Shown here in pieces: positions 31,128 to 41,125 of a stretch of DNA of 64,000 nucleotides. The notes beneath the pieces were generated by a model. That model searched no databases, had not been told where the DNA came from, and worked only from the letters and a program-made list of their open reading frames with translations. The DNA is from Amycolatopsis sp. WQ 127309. Lineage in GTDB: Bacteria > Actinomycetota > Actinomycetes > Mycobacteriales > Pseudonocardiaceae. The stretch is taken from contig NZ_CP095481.1 in the NCBI RefSeq assembly GCF_023023025.1, positions 8,631,001 through 8,695,000 on the forward strand, given 5' to 3'. The position numbers were made by a program, and so were the translations under genes. Every line of letters begins with the position of its first letter. Position 1 is the first letter of the stretch.

Positions 31128-32433
31128 CCGCGTACTCCCCCTCCGGCGCCGCGACCACCCGGCGGTCCACAATGGACTGCAGGATCTCGCCCACCCGCAC
31201 CGCGGTGTTGGACAGCAGCGACGACGTGATGCCGTGCGTGTGCTCGGTCCCGCCCTGCAGGTAGATGCCGCCGCGCAGGGCGGGTTCCGTCGTGATGCGG
31301 TAGTCGCGCTCGACGCGCAGCCGGCCCTCGTCGTCACGCGCGCACCGCGGACCCAGCTCGCCGAGCAGCGGCGTCGGGTCGGCGGGGCGGTAGCCGGTCG
31401 CGTAGACGACGGCGTCGGCTTCCAGGACCGTGCGCTCGCCCGTCGTGAGCGACTCGACCGTCGCCGAGACGGCCGCGCCGGTGTCGGTCACCTCGACCGG
31501 GCGGGAGACGTTGAACAGCCGCAGCCGCTCCACGCCCAGCACCTTCTCGCGGTAGACGCGGCGGTAGAGCTCGTCGATCAGCTCGACGTCGACCGCGGAG
31601 TAGTTCGTCGCGCCGTGGTAGCGCATCAGGCGGTCCTTGACCGGTTCACCCGCGCCGTAGAACTGGTCGACGGCCTCCGGGTCGAAGATCCGGTTGGCGA
31701 ACGAGCTGTCGTCGGCCGGGCTGTAGCCGTAGCGCGCGAACACCGCGCAGATCTCGGTGTGCGGGAACTCGTCGTGCAGCAGGGCGGCCACTTCGGCGGC
31801 GCTCTGCCCGGCGCCGACCACGACGAACCGCTTCGGCTCGGTGCCGCGCAGGCGTTCGACGCGGAAGAGCAGCTCGCTGTTGTGCCAGATCCGCTCGCCC
31901 GCGGTGACGCCGTCGGGCAGCTGCGCCCGCAACCCGGTGCCCATGACCAGGTTCCGGGCCCGCAGCGAGGTGCCGTCGGAGATCTGGACGTCGAAGAACT
32001 CGACCTCCGCACCGTCGTGGACCGGCTTCACGGACACGACTTCGGTGCCGTACGAGACGACGTCGTCGACCTTCGCCGCCGCCCACTCGAAGTAGTCGTG
32101 GAACTCGACCCGCAGCGGGAAGAGGTTCTTGTGGTTGATGAAGTCCACCAGCCGCCCGGCGGCGTGCAGGTAGTTGAGGAAGGTGAACTCGCTGGTCGGG
32201 TTCCGCATCGTGACCAGGTCCTTGAGGAAGGAGACCTGCATCGTCGCGGTGTCGATCAGCATCCCGCGGTGCCAGCCGAACCGGGGTTGCCGCTCCAGGA
32301 AGTGCGCGGTCACCGGCTTCCCCGCGCCGGCGTTGTGCTCGGCCAGCGCGATCGCGAGGGCCAGGTTCGAAGGTCCGAAACCCACCCCGACGACGTCGTA
32401 GATCGGGACCTGTTCGCCGGCCTCTGCAGTCAT
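31114..32433 (-). CDS. L-ornithine N5-monooxygenase for hydroxamate synthesis
   Basis: A 439-residue flavin-dependent N-hydroxylating monooxygenase of the CchB/PvdA/SidA family, giving N5-hydroxyornithine from ornithine, NADPH and oxygen. The FAD motif GVGFGPSN is at residues 16-23, the NADPH motif GAGQSAAE at about 207, and the family ATGY motif (VVYATGYRPADPTPLL) at about 365. Lysine hydroxylation is the alternative, but the formyltransferase next door and the Orn-like code in NRPS module 5 favour ornithine. It is divergent from that formyltransferase, with iron-box-like sequences between them. Confidence 0.9.
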   Translation of the reverse strand: MTAEAGEQVPIYDVVGVGFGPSNLALAIALAEHNAGAGKPVTAHFLERQPRFGWHRGMLIDTATMQVSFLKDLVTMRNPTSEFTFLNYLHAAGRLVDFINHKNLFPLRVEFHDYFEWAAAKVDDVVSYGTEVVSVKPVHDGAEVEFFDVQISDGTSLRARNLVMGTGLRAQLPDGVTAGERIWHNSELLFRVERLRGTEPKRFVVVGAGQSAAEVAALLHDEFPHTEICAVFARYGYSPADDSSFANRIFDPEAVDQFYGAGEPVKDRLMRYHGATNYSAVDVELIDELYRRVYREKVLGVERLRLFNVSRPVEVTDTGAAVSATVESLTTGERTVLEADAVVYATGYRPADPTPLLGELGPRCARDDEGRLRVERDYRITTEPALRGGIYLQGGTEHTHGITSSLLSNTAVRVGEILQSIVDRRVVAAPEGEYAVSAR

Positions 32434-32470
32434 GTCGCTCCCTCGCGCACTCCGGTAACGTTCAGGGAAC

Positions 32471-32500
32471 CCTAACCTAACTTAGGCGAGCCTCGCCTAG
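32471..32500. promoter_or_regulatory. Iron-box operators between monooxygenase and formyltransferase
   Basis: TTAGGCGAGCCTCGCCTAG (32482-32500) fits the 19-bp iron box. The adjoining CCTAACCTAACTTAGG (32471-32486) looks like a second overlapping half-site set read on the other strand. The position between divergent genes would let one repressor control both. Confidence 0.72.
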
Positions 32501-32548
32501 TACGTTCGTGGTGATGTTCGTCCCCCGACTACGGAAAGGCATTCTCGA

Positions 32549-33493
32549 ATGCGCGTGGCGATGTTCGGCTACCAGACCTGGGGGCACCGGACCCTCCAAG
32601 CGCTCATCGACGCGGGCCACGAGGTCGCGCTGGTGGTCACCCACCCGAAGAGCGACCACGCGTACGAGCGGATCTGGGCCGACTCCGTCGCGGATCTCGC
32701 CGAGGCGAACGGCATCCGCGTCCTGCTGCGCAACCGCCCGGACGACGACGAGCTGCTGGCCGAGCTGAAGACGGCCGAGCTCGACCTGATCGTGGCGAAC
32801 AACTGGCGCACGTGGCTGCCGCCGGAGATCTTCGACCTGCCGCGCCACGGCACCCTCAACATCCACGACTCGCTGCTGCCGTCCTACGCCGGGTTCTCCC
32901 CGCTGATCTGGGCGCTGGTCAACGGCGAGCCCGAGGTCGGCGTCACCGCCCACATGATGGACGGCGAGCTGGACGCGGGCGACATCGTCCTGCAGCGCGC
33001 GATCCCGGTCGGCCCGGCCGACACGACGACGGACCTGTTCCACCGCACGGTCGACCTCATCGCGCCGATCACGGCCGAGGCGATCCGGCTCATCGAGACC
33101 GGCTACACGCCGGTGCCGCAGGACCGGTCGAAGGCCAGCTTCTTCCACAAGCGTGCCGCGCGCGACAGCCTCATCGACTGGACGTGGCCGGTCGAGGACA
33201 TCGAACGCCTGGTGCGCGCCCAGTCCGACCCGTACCCGAACGCGTTCGCCTACCACCGCGGCCAGGAGCTGCGCATCACGAAGGCGTCGGTCTCGCAGGG
33301 CCACTACGGCGGCACGCCGGGCCGCATCTTCATCAAGGAGGCCGACGGCGTCGTGATCGTGGCGGGCCCGGAAGCCCGCCGCGGCCGGTCCCCCGGCCTG
33401 CTGGTGGAGCGAGTCCGCACGGCGGACGGCACGGAACTCCCGGCGGGCGAGTACTTCACGACCATGGGCGGGTACCTGACCGACCGGCCGTGA
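32549..33493 (+). CDS. N5-hydroxyornithine formyltransferase (methionyl-tRNA formyltransferase-like)
   Basis: A 314-residue formyltransferase like CchA of the coelichelin pathway. It should transfer formyl from N10-formyl-tetrahydrofolate to N5-hydroxyornithine. The catalytic Asn, His and Asp of the family are visible as N104 and H106 (LNIHDSLLPSYAG) and D142 (LDAGDIV). The C-terminal half resembles the Fmt C-terminal domain. It is far too divergent from housekeeping Fmt, and its iron box and neighbour place it in siderophore synthesis. Its presence predicts that at least one ornithine in the product is N5-formyl-N5-hydroxylated. Confidence 0.88.
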   Translation: MRVAMFGYQTWGHRTLQALIDAGHEVALVVTHPKSDHAYERIWADSVADLAEANGIRVLLRNRPDDDELLAELKTAELDLIVANNWRTWLPPEIFDLPRHGTLNIHDSLLPSYAGFSPLIWALVNGEPEVGVTAHMMDGELDAGDIVLQRAIPVGPADTTTDLFHRTVDLIAPITAEAIRLIETGYTPVPQDRSKASFFHKRAARDSLIDWTWPVEDIERLVRAQSDPYPNAFAYHRGQELRITKASVSQGHYGGTPGRIFIKEADGVVIVAGPEARRGRSPGLLVERVRTADGTELPAGEYFTTMGGYLTDRP

Positions 33494-33497
33494 CGCA

Positions 33498-34481
33498 TCA
33501 GCTGTCCTTGCCCGGCCCGGGCTCCGGACCCCGCGGCTCCGCGGCGTCCGGCAGCCCGGGGAGGGTCCGGACGATCGTGTCCTGCGCCCACCGCTCGCTG
33601 AACCCGGCCAAGAATGCGAGCCCGGCGAAGAACAACGACAGCTTCTCGCCCGCCGGAGGGGTCGCGATGGGCAGCAGCCCACCGGCGACGAGGGTGAACA
33701 GGACCGCACCGAAAACCGCGCCGATGATCGCCCGGAAAGCGCCCGACAGCACGGTGACGAACCTCCCCTGATCGATGCCGACCTGAACCTTGCGGCGGTT
33801 CGTGATGCGCACCATCACACTCACCATCGCCCCGATCCCACCGCAAGCCAGGCACACCGCGACCGGCGAGCCCACCTCCAGCGCCGGCGACCGGGCGACG
33901 GTCGCGTAAACGCAGAGCGCGACGACCACCGCGCCGACGAAGATTCCGGCGAGGTACCGGATCAGCGCGGACTTCATCGCGGCGACGTAGGCATACTGCT
34001 CGATCTGCTTGGTTTCCTTCTTCGCCGAATTGGCGGCGGTCGCGATGCGTTCCGCGTCGGCGGCACTCCGGTTCCCGGGCGGCGGCATCGCGTCGAGCAA
34101 GGCCAGCATGTGCACCCCGGTGGTGTAGATGCCCTGGGTCAGAATCTCCTGGACGCGGCCGCGCAACAGCACCGCGTACTTCCGTTCGACCCGCCGGGCG
34201 GATCGGAAGGCGTCGTCGAACTCGGTGGTGCTGTAGCTCGGGTTGTAGAACAGCCGGGTCTTGTAGACCGACCCCGGAGACCACCGGCCGCGGGAATTGG
34301 CCACCAGCAGCAAGGCGGCGGGGAATTCGAGTGCGTAGTACTCCTCGTGGATCTTTCCCTGGTTCTCCACGAAAGCCGAACGAAGCTTTTCGAACCGCGG
34401 ACGGCCGCCTTCTTGATGGGCGACGATCAAGTCGTGCACCGAAGGTGAATTCACGACCGGCTCGACGTTGTTCTCGTCCAT
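33498..34481 (-). CDS. Membrane protein of unknown function
   Basis: A 327-residue protein I do not recognise. Residues 1-165 are soluble, with charged helices including a stretch rich in Ala, Glu and Lys near 140-155. About four hydrophobic segments follow: near 170-195 (LAGIFVGAVVVALCVYATVA), 205-225, 245-275 and 285-300. The C-terminal 25 residues are Pro/Gly-rich. The ATG has GGGGAGGTCGGG upstream. It is convergent with the formyltransferase gene, four bases apart, so it is probably not part of the siderophore locus. Confidence 0.7.
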   Translation of the reverse strand: MDENNVEPVVNSPSVHDLIVAHQEGGRPRFEKLRSAFVENQGKIHEEYYALEFPAALLLVANSRGRWSPGSVYKTRLFYNPSYSTTEFDDAFRSARRVERKYAVLLRGRVQEILTQGIYTTGVHMLALLDAMPPPGNRSAADAERIATAANSAKKETKQIEQYAYVAAMKSALIRYLAGIFVGAVVVALCVYATVARSPALEVGSPVAVCLACGGIGAMVSVMVRITNRRKVQVGIDQGRFVTVLSGAFRAIIGAVFGAVLFTLVAGGLLPIATPPAGEKLSLFFAGLAFLAGFSERWAQDTIVRTLPGLPDAAEPRGPEPGPGKDS

Positions 34482-34602
34482 TTCCCGACCTCCCCGTCCG
34501 ATATCCCGCAGGATCAGCCGCCGGTCGGGCTTTGTTACGGAAGACGGCTCCCACCGCCGATTTCGCGACGAGGAGCACCCTTTCGGCGGAACCGGGTGAA
34601 GG

Positions 34603-35081
34603 TCAGAGCACCTTCACCATGGTGTCGGCGTCCGCGGAACCCGCTCCCACGACCTCGTAGCCCTCCGCGAGGTACAGCCGCTGCGCGAAGTTCTTCCGTT
34701 CGACGCTCAGGCTGATCCGCTCGATCCCCGCCTCGACCGCCCCGCCCTCGACGGCCCGCAGGAGCGCGCGGCCGACACCCCGGCCGCGCCAGGCGGCCAC
34801 CACGCCGATCGACAACTCCGGGACGTCGGCGGCGACGAACCCGTACCCCGGGTCGTCAGCCGTGAAGAAACGCAGCCACGCCGCGCCGACGCGTTCGCCG
34901 TCCGCTTCGGCGACCACGCCCAGGTCGTCCGGCCGCGGCCACCCGGCGACGTAGTGCGCGGTGTCCGGCGCCAGCAGCACCCGGCGGCGGCTCTTCTTCT
35001 TCCACTCCGGCGACCAGTTGACGGCCGCCACGAGCATGTCGGTCAGGAAGTTGCCGTCGTCGCGAGTCGCTTCGCGCAGGT

Positions 35082-35085
<4 letters not shown>
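34603..35085 (-). CDS. GNAT-family N-acetyltransferase
   Basis: A 160-residue GCN5-related acetyltransferase. The acetyl-CoA pyrophosphate loop is VVAAWRGRGVGRALL (about residues 92-106, Q/RxxGxG/A pattern), followed by ISLSVERKNFAQRLYLAEGYEVVG, the usual beta5-alpha4 region. The acceptor is unknown. Its start overlaps the ABC-F stop by four bases (ATGA type), so it is co-transcribed and translationally coupled with that gene. Confidence 0.85.
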
Positions 35086-36719
<1,634 letters not shown>

Positions 36720-36867
36720 GAGGTAGCCGAGTCTACGGGCACGTGGTGAACTGTCAGATCAAGGTCAATGACACCGCCTGTGTGTGTCCGGTGGCGCTTT
36801 GATCACTCAGTGTGGGTAACCTGTTCGGTTGTCGATACCCCGCAGCAGTGAGGTCGGTGAACACAGA

Positions 36868-37779
36868 ATGGGCGAGCCCGCTTCCCCGGTCACCCTCGGC
36901 CGAAGGCCGAAGGCGAGGGAAGGCCGCGCGTCGGCGCCACGGCCGACGGTCAGCCGCCGTCGCGAGGTGAGCCACGCGAGCGCGCGTTCGCTCCTGATGA
37001 CCGTGCTCGGCGAGTACGCGCTCCCCCGCGACAAGCCGGTCTGGACGTCGATGCTGGTCGAGGTCCTCGGGATCCTCGACATCGAGGAGAAGTCGGCGCG
37101 GCAGGCGCTGGCCCGCTCCGCCGCCGAAGGCTGGGTCGTCTCCGAGCGCGTCGGGCGCCGGGTGCGCTGGTCGCTGACGCCGCCGGGGCGCCGTCTCCTG
37201 ACCGAGGGCGCCGACCGGATCTACGCGTTCGGCCGCGAGGCCCGCCCGTGGAACGGGCAGTGGCTGATGCTGATCGTGTCCGTGCCGGAGGCCAAGCGCG
37301 ACCTGCGCCACCGGCTGCGCACCCGCCTGACCTGGGCGGGCTTCGGCTCGCCGGTGGCCGGCGTCTGGGTCAGCCCGGACCTGAGCCGCCAGCGCGAGGC
37401 CCAGCAGATCGTCACCGACCTGGGTCTCGAAGCGCAGGCCATGTCGTTCACGTCGACCTACGGCGAGGTCGGCGAGCAGGAGACGATGGTCGCCCGATCG
37501 TGGGACCTCACCGAGCTGAAGGACCGCTACGAGGACTTCATCGACCGCTTCACCGGCCTGAACCCGACCGGCGGCCGCGCGGTGCTGCGGGCGCAGACCG
37601 AGCTCGTCCACGAGTGGCGGCGGTTCCCGTTCCTCGATCCGCAGCTGCCCGCCGAGCTCCTGCCGGCGAAGTGGAGCGGGACGAAAGCCGGGGAGCTGTT
37701 CCATCACATACACGTCGACTGGCGCCCCGACGCCCAGCAGTATTGGGACGACATCGTCGAAGCCGAAGAAGCAGGGTGA
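36868..37779 (+). CDS. PaaX-family transcriptional regulator
   Basis: A 303-residue PaaX-like repressor. The N-terminal ~40 residues are a basic, low-complexity extension. A winged helix follows (SLLMTVLGEYALP, then EKSARQALARSAAEGWVV near residue 95), then the central and C-terminal PaaX domains. Relatives repress phenylacetate degradation by sensing phenylacetyl-CoA. The next gene, an enoyl-CoA hydratase-like protein two bases downstream, fits control of an acyl-CoA pathway, but the effector here is unproven. The ATG at 36868 is preferred; a TTG at 36829 would add 13 residues without a clear ribosome-binding site. Confidence 0.82.
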   Translation: MGEPASPVTLGRRPKAREGRASAPRPTVSRRREVSHASARSLLMTVLGEYALPRDKPVWTSMLVEVLGILDIEEKSARQALARSAAEGWVVSERVGRRVRWSLTPPGRRLLTEGADRIYAFGREARPWNGQWLMLIVSVPEAKRDLRHRLRTRLTWAGFGSPVAGVWVSPDLSRQREAQQIVTDLGLEAQAMSFTSTYGEVGEQETMVARSWDLTELKDRYEDFIDRFTGLNPTGGRAVLRAQTELVHEWRRFPFLDPQLPAELLPAKWSGTKAGELFHHIHVDWRPDAQQYWDDIVEAEEAG

Positions 37780-37781
37780 GC

Positions 37782-38561
37782 ATGACTGACCAGGTCCGCC
37801 TCGACCGTGACGGCGGGCTCGCCGTCCTGACCATCGACGCGCCGCCGTTGAACCTCTACACGGCTTCCCTGCAGGCCGACCTCGCCGCCGCCATCGGTTC
37901 GCTGGAGGACACCCCCGCGCGGGCGCTGCTGATCCGCGCCGAGGGCAAGATCGTCAGCGGCGGCGTGGACGTCTCCCTGTTCGACGCCCAGGGCTCGCCC
38001 GCCGAGGCGAAGGTGCTGTTCGACGAGATGCTCGCGGTGCCGGACCGGATCGCCGCGCTGCCGTTCCCCACCGTGTTCGCCGCTCACGGCCTGTGCCTGA
38101 CCTGGGCGTTCGAGGTCGCGGTGGCCTGCGACCTCATCCTGGCCGCCTCGCGCGCGAAGTTCGGGCTGGTCGAGAAGGTCGTCGGGCTGACGCCGACCAT
38201 GGGCGGCACCCAGCGGCTCGCCGCGCGGGCGGGCGTCGGGCGCGCCAAGGAGTTCGTGATGACCGGCGACACCTACGACGCGGCGACGATGGAGCGCTGG
38301 AACGTCGTCAACCGCGTCCTGCCGGACGAGGGCTTCGACGCCGCGGCCCGCGCGTTCGCCCAGCGGCTTGCGGACGGCCCGACCCGCGCCCACGCGGCGA
38401 CCAAGCGCGTGCTGGACCACTTCGCCGCGGGCGGCGTCCCGGAGGCCAACGCGCACATCACGACGATCGCGGCGGCGCTGTTCGAGACCGAGGACCTCCG
38501 GGGCGCCGTGAAGTCGTTCCTCGCGGACGGCCCGGGCAAGGCGACGTTCTCGGGGCGTTAA
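37782..38561 (+). CDS. Enoyl-CoA hydratase/isomerase family protein
   Basis: A 259-residue crotonase-fold protein. The CoA/oxyanion-hole segments are visible: SGGVDVSLFD near residue 60 and FAAHGLCLTWAFEVAVACD near 105, followed by AKFGLVEKVVGLTPTMGGTQRLAARAG. In place of the first catalytic Glu the helix reads LTWAFEVA, so whether it is a hydratase or another crotonase cannot be settled. It begins two bases after the PaaX stop, so the two are one operon. Acyl-CoA catabolism is the likely setting. Confidence 0.83.
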   Translation: MTDQVRLDRDGGLAVLTIDAPPLNLYTASLQADLAAAIGSLEDTPARALLIRAEGKIVSGGVDVSLFDAQGSPAEAKVLFDEMLAVPDRIAALPFPTVFAAHGLCLTWAFEVAVACDLILAASRAKFGLVEKVVGLTPTMGGTQRLAARAGVGRAKEFVMTGDTYDAATMERWNVVNRVLPDEGFDAAARAFAQRLADGPTRAHAATKRVLDHFAAGGVPEANAHITTIAAALFETEDLRGAVKSFLADGPGKATFSGR

Positions 38562-38631
38562 CAGTCCGTTCGGACAACGGTTTCCGCCGTTCGGGCGTGC
38601 GCGGATCTCCGGGCACCGGGCTACATTCGGA

Positions 38632-38647
38632 TGTGGTCTAGACCACC
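38632..38647 (+). promoter_or_regulatory. DasR-responsive element (dre) upstream of the chitinase
   Basis: TGTGGTCTAGACCACC contains the perfect palindrome TGGTCTAGACCA and matches the Streptomyces dre consensus ACTGGTCTAGACCACT at all but the outermost positions. It lies 35 bases before the chitinase ATG. By family knowledge, DasR (GntR/HutC type) binds here and is released by amino-sugar phosphates. Confidence 0.8.
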
Positions 38648-38682
38648 ACATTCGTCTGCTTCGTGTCGCTTGGAGAACCGCC

Positions 38683-40938
38683 ATGAGACGCACGCCCGCA
38701 CGACTACGCTCCGCGCTCGCCGCACTGCTGATAGCAGCAGGCGGCGTCGCGGCACTGGCCCCGCCCGCCGCCGCGGCCGGTTCGCTGACCGCCGCACTCG
38801 CCCTGAGCGGCACGACCGGCACCTACACCGTGACCAACGCCGGAACCGCCTCGGTCAGCAACTGGGCGATCACCTTCACGCTGCCCGCCGGCGTCACGGC
38901 CAGTACCGGCGACAACGCGACGGTGACCCAGAACGGCACCCAGGTCACGCTGACCCCGGCTTACTACATCGCGACGCTGGCGCCGGGCCGCACCACCTAC
39001 CCGTACAACCCGACGTTCCGGCTCAGCGCGGCCGCGACGCCGGCGCAGTGCCGCGTCGACAACGCCAACTGCGACGGTTCACCCGACACGCCACCCGGCG
39101 CGCCCGCGAGCCTGCGGCTGGTCGCGAAGACGACGACCACGGCCGCGCTGGCCTGGAACGCGTCGACGGCCGGCTCGCTGCCGGTCACCGGCTACGACGT
39201 CTACCGGGACGGGACGCTCACCACGTCCGTCACCGGCACCAGCGCCACGATCAGCGGGCTGACGCCGAACACGGCGTACTCGTTCACCGTGAAGGCCAAG
39301 GACTCCAAGGGCACGGCGTCGCCGGCGAGCGCGGCGCTGGCCGTCACGACCAACAACCCGGCCAACGACACGCAGGCACCCACAGTGCCCGGCGGTCTGC
39401 GGTCGACGTCGGCCGACGCGGCTTCGGTGTCGCTCGCGTGGACCGCGTCCACCGACAACACCGGCGTCGTCAGCTACGACGTCTACCGCGGGAGCACCCT
39501 GGCGACGACGGTCACCACGACCGCCGCCGTCGTCACCGGCCTGTCACCATCCACTTCATACACGTTCACGGTGCGCGCCCGGGACGGCTACGACAACGTG
39601 TCGGCGCCGAGCGCCGCCGTCACCGCGAAGACCGGCGACATCGTCTCGGGCTACGCGAAGGTCGGCTACTTCGTGCAGTGGGGCATCTACGGCCGCCAGT
39701 ACTTCGTCAAGAACCTCGAGACGACCGGCGCGGCCGCGAAGCTGACGCACCTGCTGTACGCGTTCGAGAACATCGACCCGGTGAACCTGACCTGCCTCTC
39801 CGGCGTCACGAAGGGCACCACGGCGAACCCGCAGGACCCGAGCCAGGGTGACGGCGCCGGTGACGCCGAGGCCGACTACTCGCGCCCGTTCGCGGCGGCC
39901 CAGTCGGTCGACGGCGTGGCCGACACGGGCTGGGAAGCGTTGCGCGGCAACTTCAACCAGCTCAAGAAGCTCAAGGCGAAGCACCCGAACCTGAAGGTGC
40001 TGGTCTCGCTGGGCGGCTGGACGTACTCGAAGTACTTCTCCGACGTCGCGGCCACCGACGCGTCGCGCAAGAAGTTCGTCGCGTCGTGCGTCGACACCTG
40101 GATCAAGGGCAACCTGGCGTCCTACGGCGGCGCCGGCGGCCCGGGCACCGCGGCCGGGCTCTTCGACGGCATAGACATCGACTGGGAGTGGCCCGCCAGC
40201 GCCGACGGCCACCCCGGCAACCACTGGAGCCCGAACGACAAGAACAACCTGACCGCGCTGATGGCCGAGTTCCGCACGCAGCTCGACGCGTACGGCGCGA
40301 CCACCGGCAAGCGGTACCAGCTGCAGGCCTTCACCCCGGCGGACCCGGCCAAGGTCGCGGCCGGGTGGGACCTGTCGAAGATCTTCGGCTACCTCGACGT
40401 CGCGAACGTGCAGGGGTACGACTTCCACGGGTCGGGCAGCGACAACTCGTGGGAGCCGAACCGCACCGGCCACCAGGGCAACCTGTACGCCGACGCGGAC
40501 GACCCGTACAACTTCCACTTCAGCGCCGAGGCGGCGATCAACGCGTACACGAACGCGGGCGTCGATCCACGGCGGCTGACGCTCGGCCTGGCCTTCTACG
40601 GCCGCGGCTGGCAGGGCGTCGCCGCGGGCGGGAAGAACGGCGAGTGGCAGCCGGCGACCGGCGCGGCGCCGGGGCAGTTCCCCGAGGAGGCCGGCACGCG
40701 CGGGTACTCGAACCTCCTCGCGAGCGTCTCCGGGTGCACGGTCTACCACGACACAGCGGCCGTCGCGACGTCCTGCTACACGGGCAACGGCGGCCAGTGG
40801 TGGACGTTCGACGACGCGTGGTCGATCGGGCTGAAGACCACCTGGCTCAAGTCCCGCGGCCTGCTCGGCGTGATGGCGTGGGAGATGTCGGGTGACACCG
40901 GGACGCTGATGAACGCGGTCAGCGCGGGTCTCGGTTAA
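38683..40938 (+). CDS. Secreted GH18 chitinase with N-terminal binding domain and two FN3 domains
   Basis: A 751-residue secreted enzyme. Signal peptide residues 1 to about 28 (ending AAAAG). A beta-rich module at about 29-125 resembles a carbohydrate-binding domain. Fibronectin type III repeats lie at about 135-225 and 232-318. The GH18 catalytic barrel runs from about 323 to the end. The catalytic DxxDxDxE motif is DGIDIDWE, with acid Glu502. The ATG has GGAG upstream. A dre precedes it and a 19-bp-stem terminator follows. It should hydrolyse chitin outside the cell, as part of the DasR chitin/N-acetylglucosamine response. Confidence 0.93.
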   Translation: MRRTPARLRSALAALLIAAGGVAALAPPAAAAGSLTAALALSGTTGTYTVTNAGTASVSNWAITFTLPAGVTASTGDNATVTQNGTQVTLTPAYYIATLAPGRTTYPYNPTFRLSAAATPAQCRVDNANCDGSPDTPPGAPASLRLVAKTTTTAALAWNASTAGSLPVTGYDVYRDGTLTTSVTGTSATISGLTPNTAYSFTVKAKDSKGTASPASAALAVTTNNPANDTQAPTVPGGLRSTSADAASVSLAWTASTDNTGVVSYDVYRGSTLATTVTTTAAVVTGLSPSTSYTFTVRARDGYDNVSAPSAAVTAKTGDIVSGYAKVGYFVQWGIYGRQYFVKNLETTGAAAKLTHLLYAFENIDPVNLTCLSGVTKGTTANPQDPSQGDGAGDAEADYSRPFAAAQSVDGVADTGWEALRGNFNQLKKLKAKHPNLKVLVSLGGWTYSKYFSDVAATDASRKKFVASCVDTWIKGNLASYGGAGGPGTAAGLFDGIDIDWEWPASADGHPGNHWSPNDKNNLTALMAEFRTQLDAYGATTGKRYQLQAFTPADPAKVAAGWDLSKIFGYLDVANVQGYDFHGSGSDNSWEPNRTGHQGNLYADADDPYNFHFSAEAAINAYTNAGVDPRRLTLGLAFYGRGWQGVAAGGKNGEWQPATGAAPGQFPEEAGTRGYSNLLASVSGCTVYHDTAAVATSCYTGNGGQWWTFDDAWSIGLKTTWLKSRGLLGVMAWEMSGDTGTLMNAVSAGLG

Positions 40939-40949
40939 CGGAACGGCTA

Positions 40950-40993
40950 TTCAGCCCGCTGAACGGAAATCGTCTTCCGTTCAGCGGGCTGAA
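40950..40993. terminator. Perfect 19-bp hairpin terminator after the chitinase
   Basis: Arms 40950-40968 and 40975-40993 are exact complements with the six-base loop ATCGTC, starting 12 bases after the chitinase stop. Confidence 0.85.
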
Positions 40994-41052
40994 CATTTCG
41001 CTCTTTCTTTCCTTCACGACACGAAGAAAGGCATTGCCCGCTCTTGACTGAC

Positions 41053-41068
41053 GGTGGTCTGGACCATA
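41053..41068 (+). promoter_or_regulatory. Second DasR-type operator, upstream of the alginate-lyase-like gene
   Basis: GGTGGTCTGGACCATA contains TGGTCTGGACCA, one mismatch from the dre palindrome core. It lies 58 bases before the ATG at 41126, at a promoter-like distance. Confidence 0.7.
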
Positions 41069-41125
41069 AAACTGTCGGGACAGCGCGCTGGTGATCCACC
41101 TCACATCGTCGTCCCGAGGAGAACC

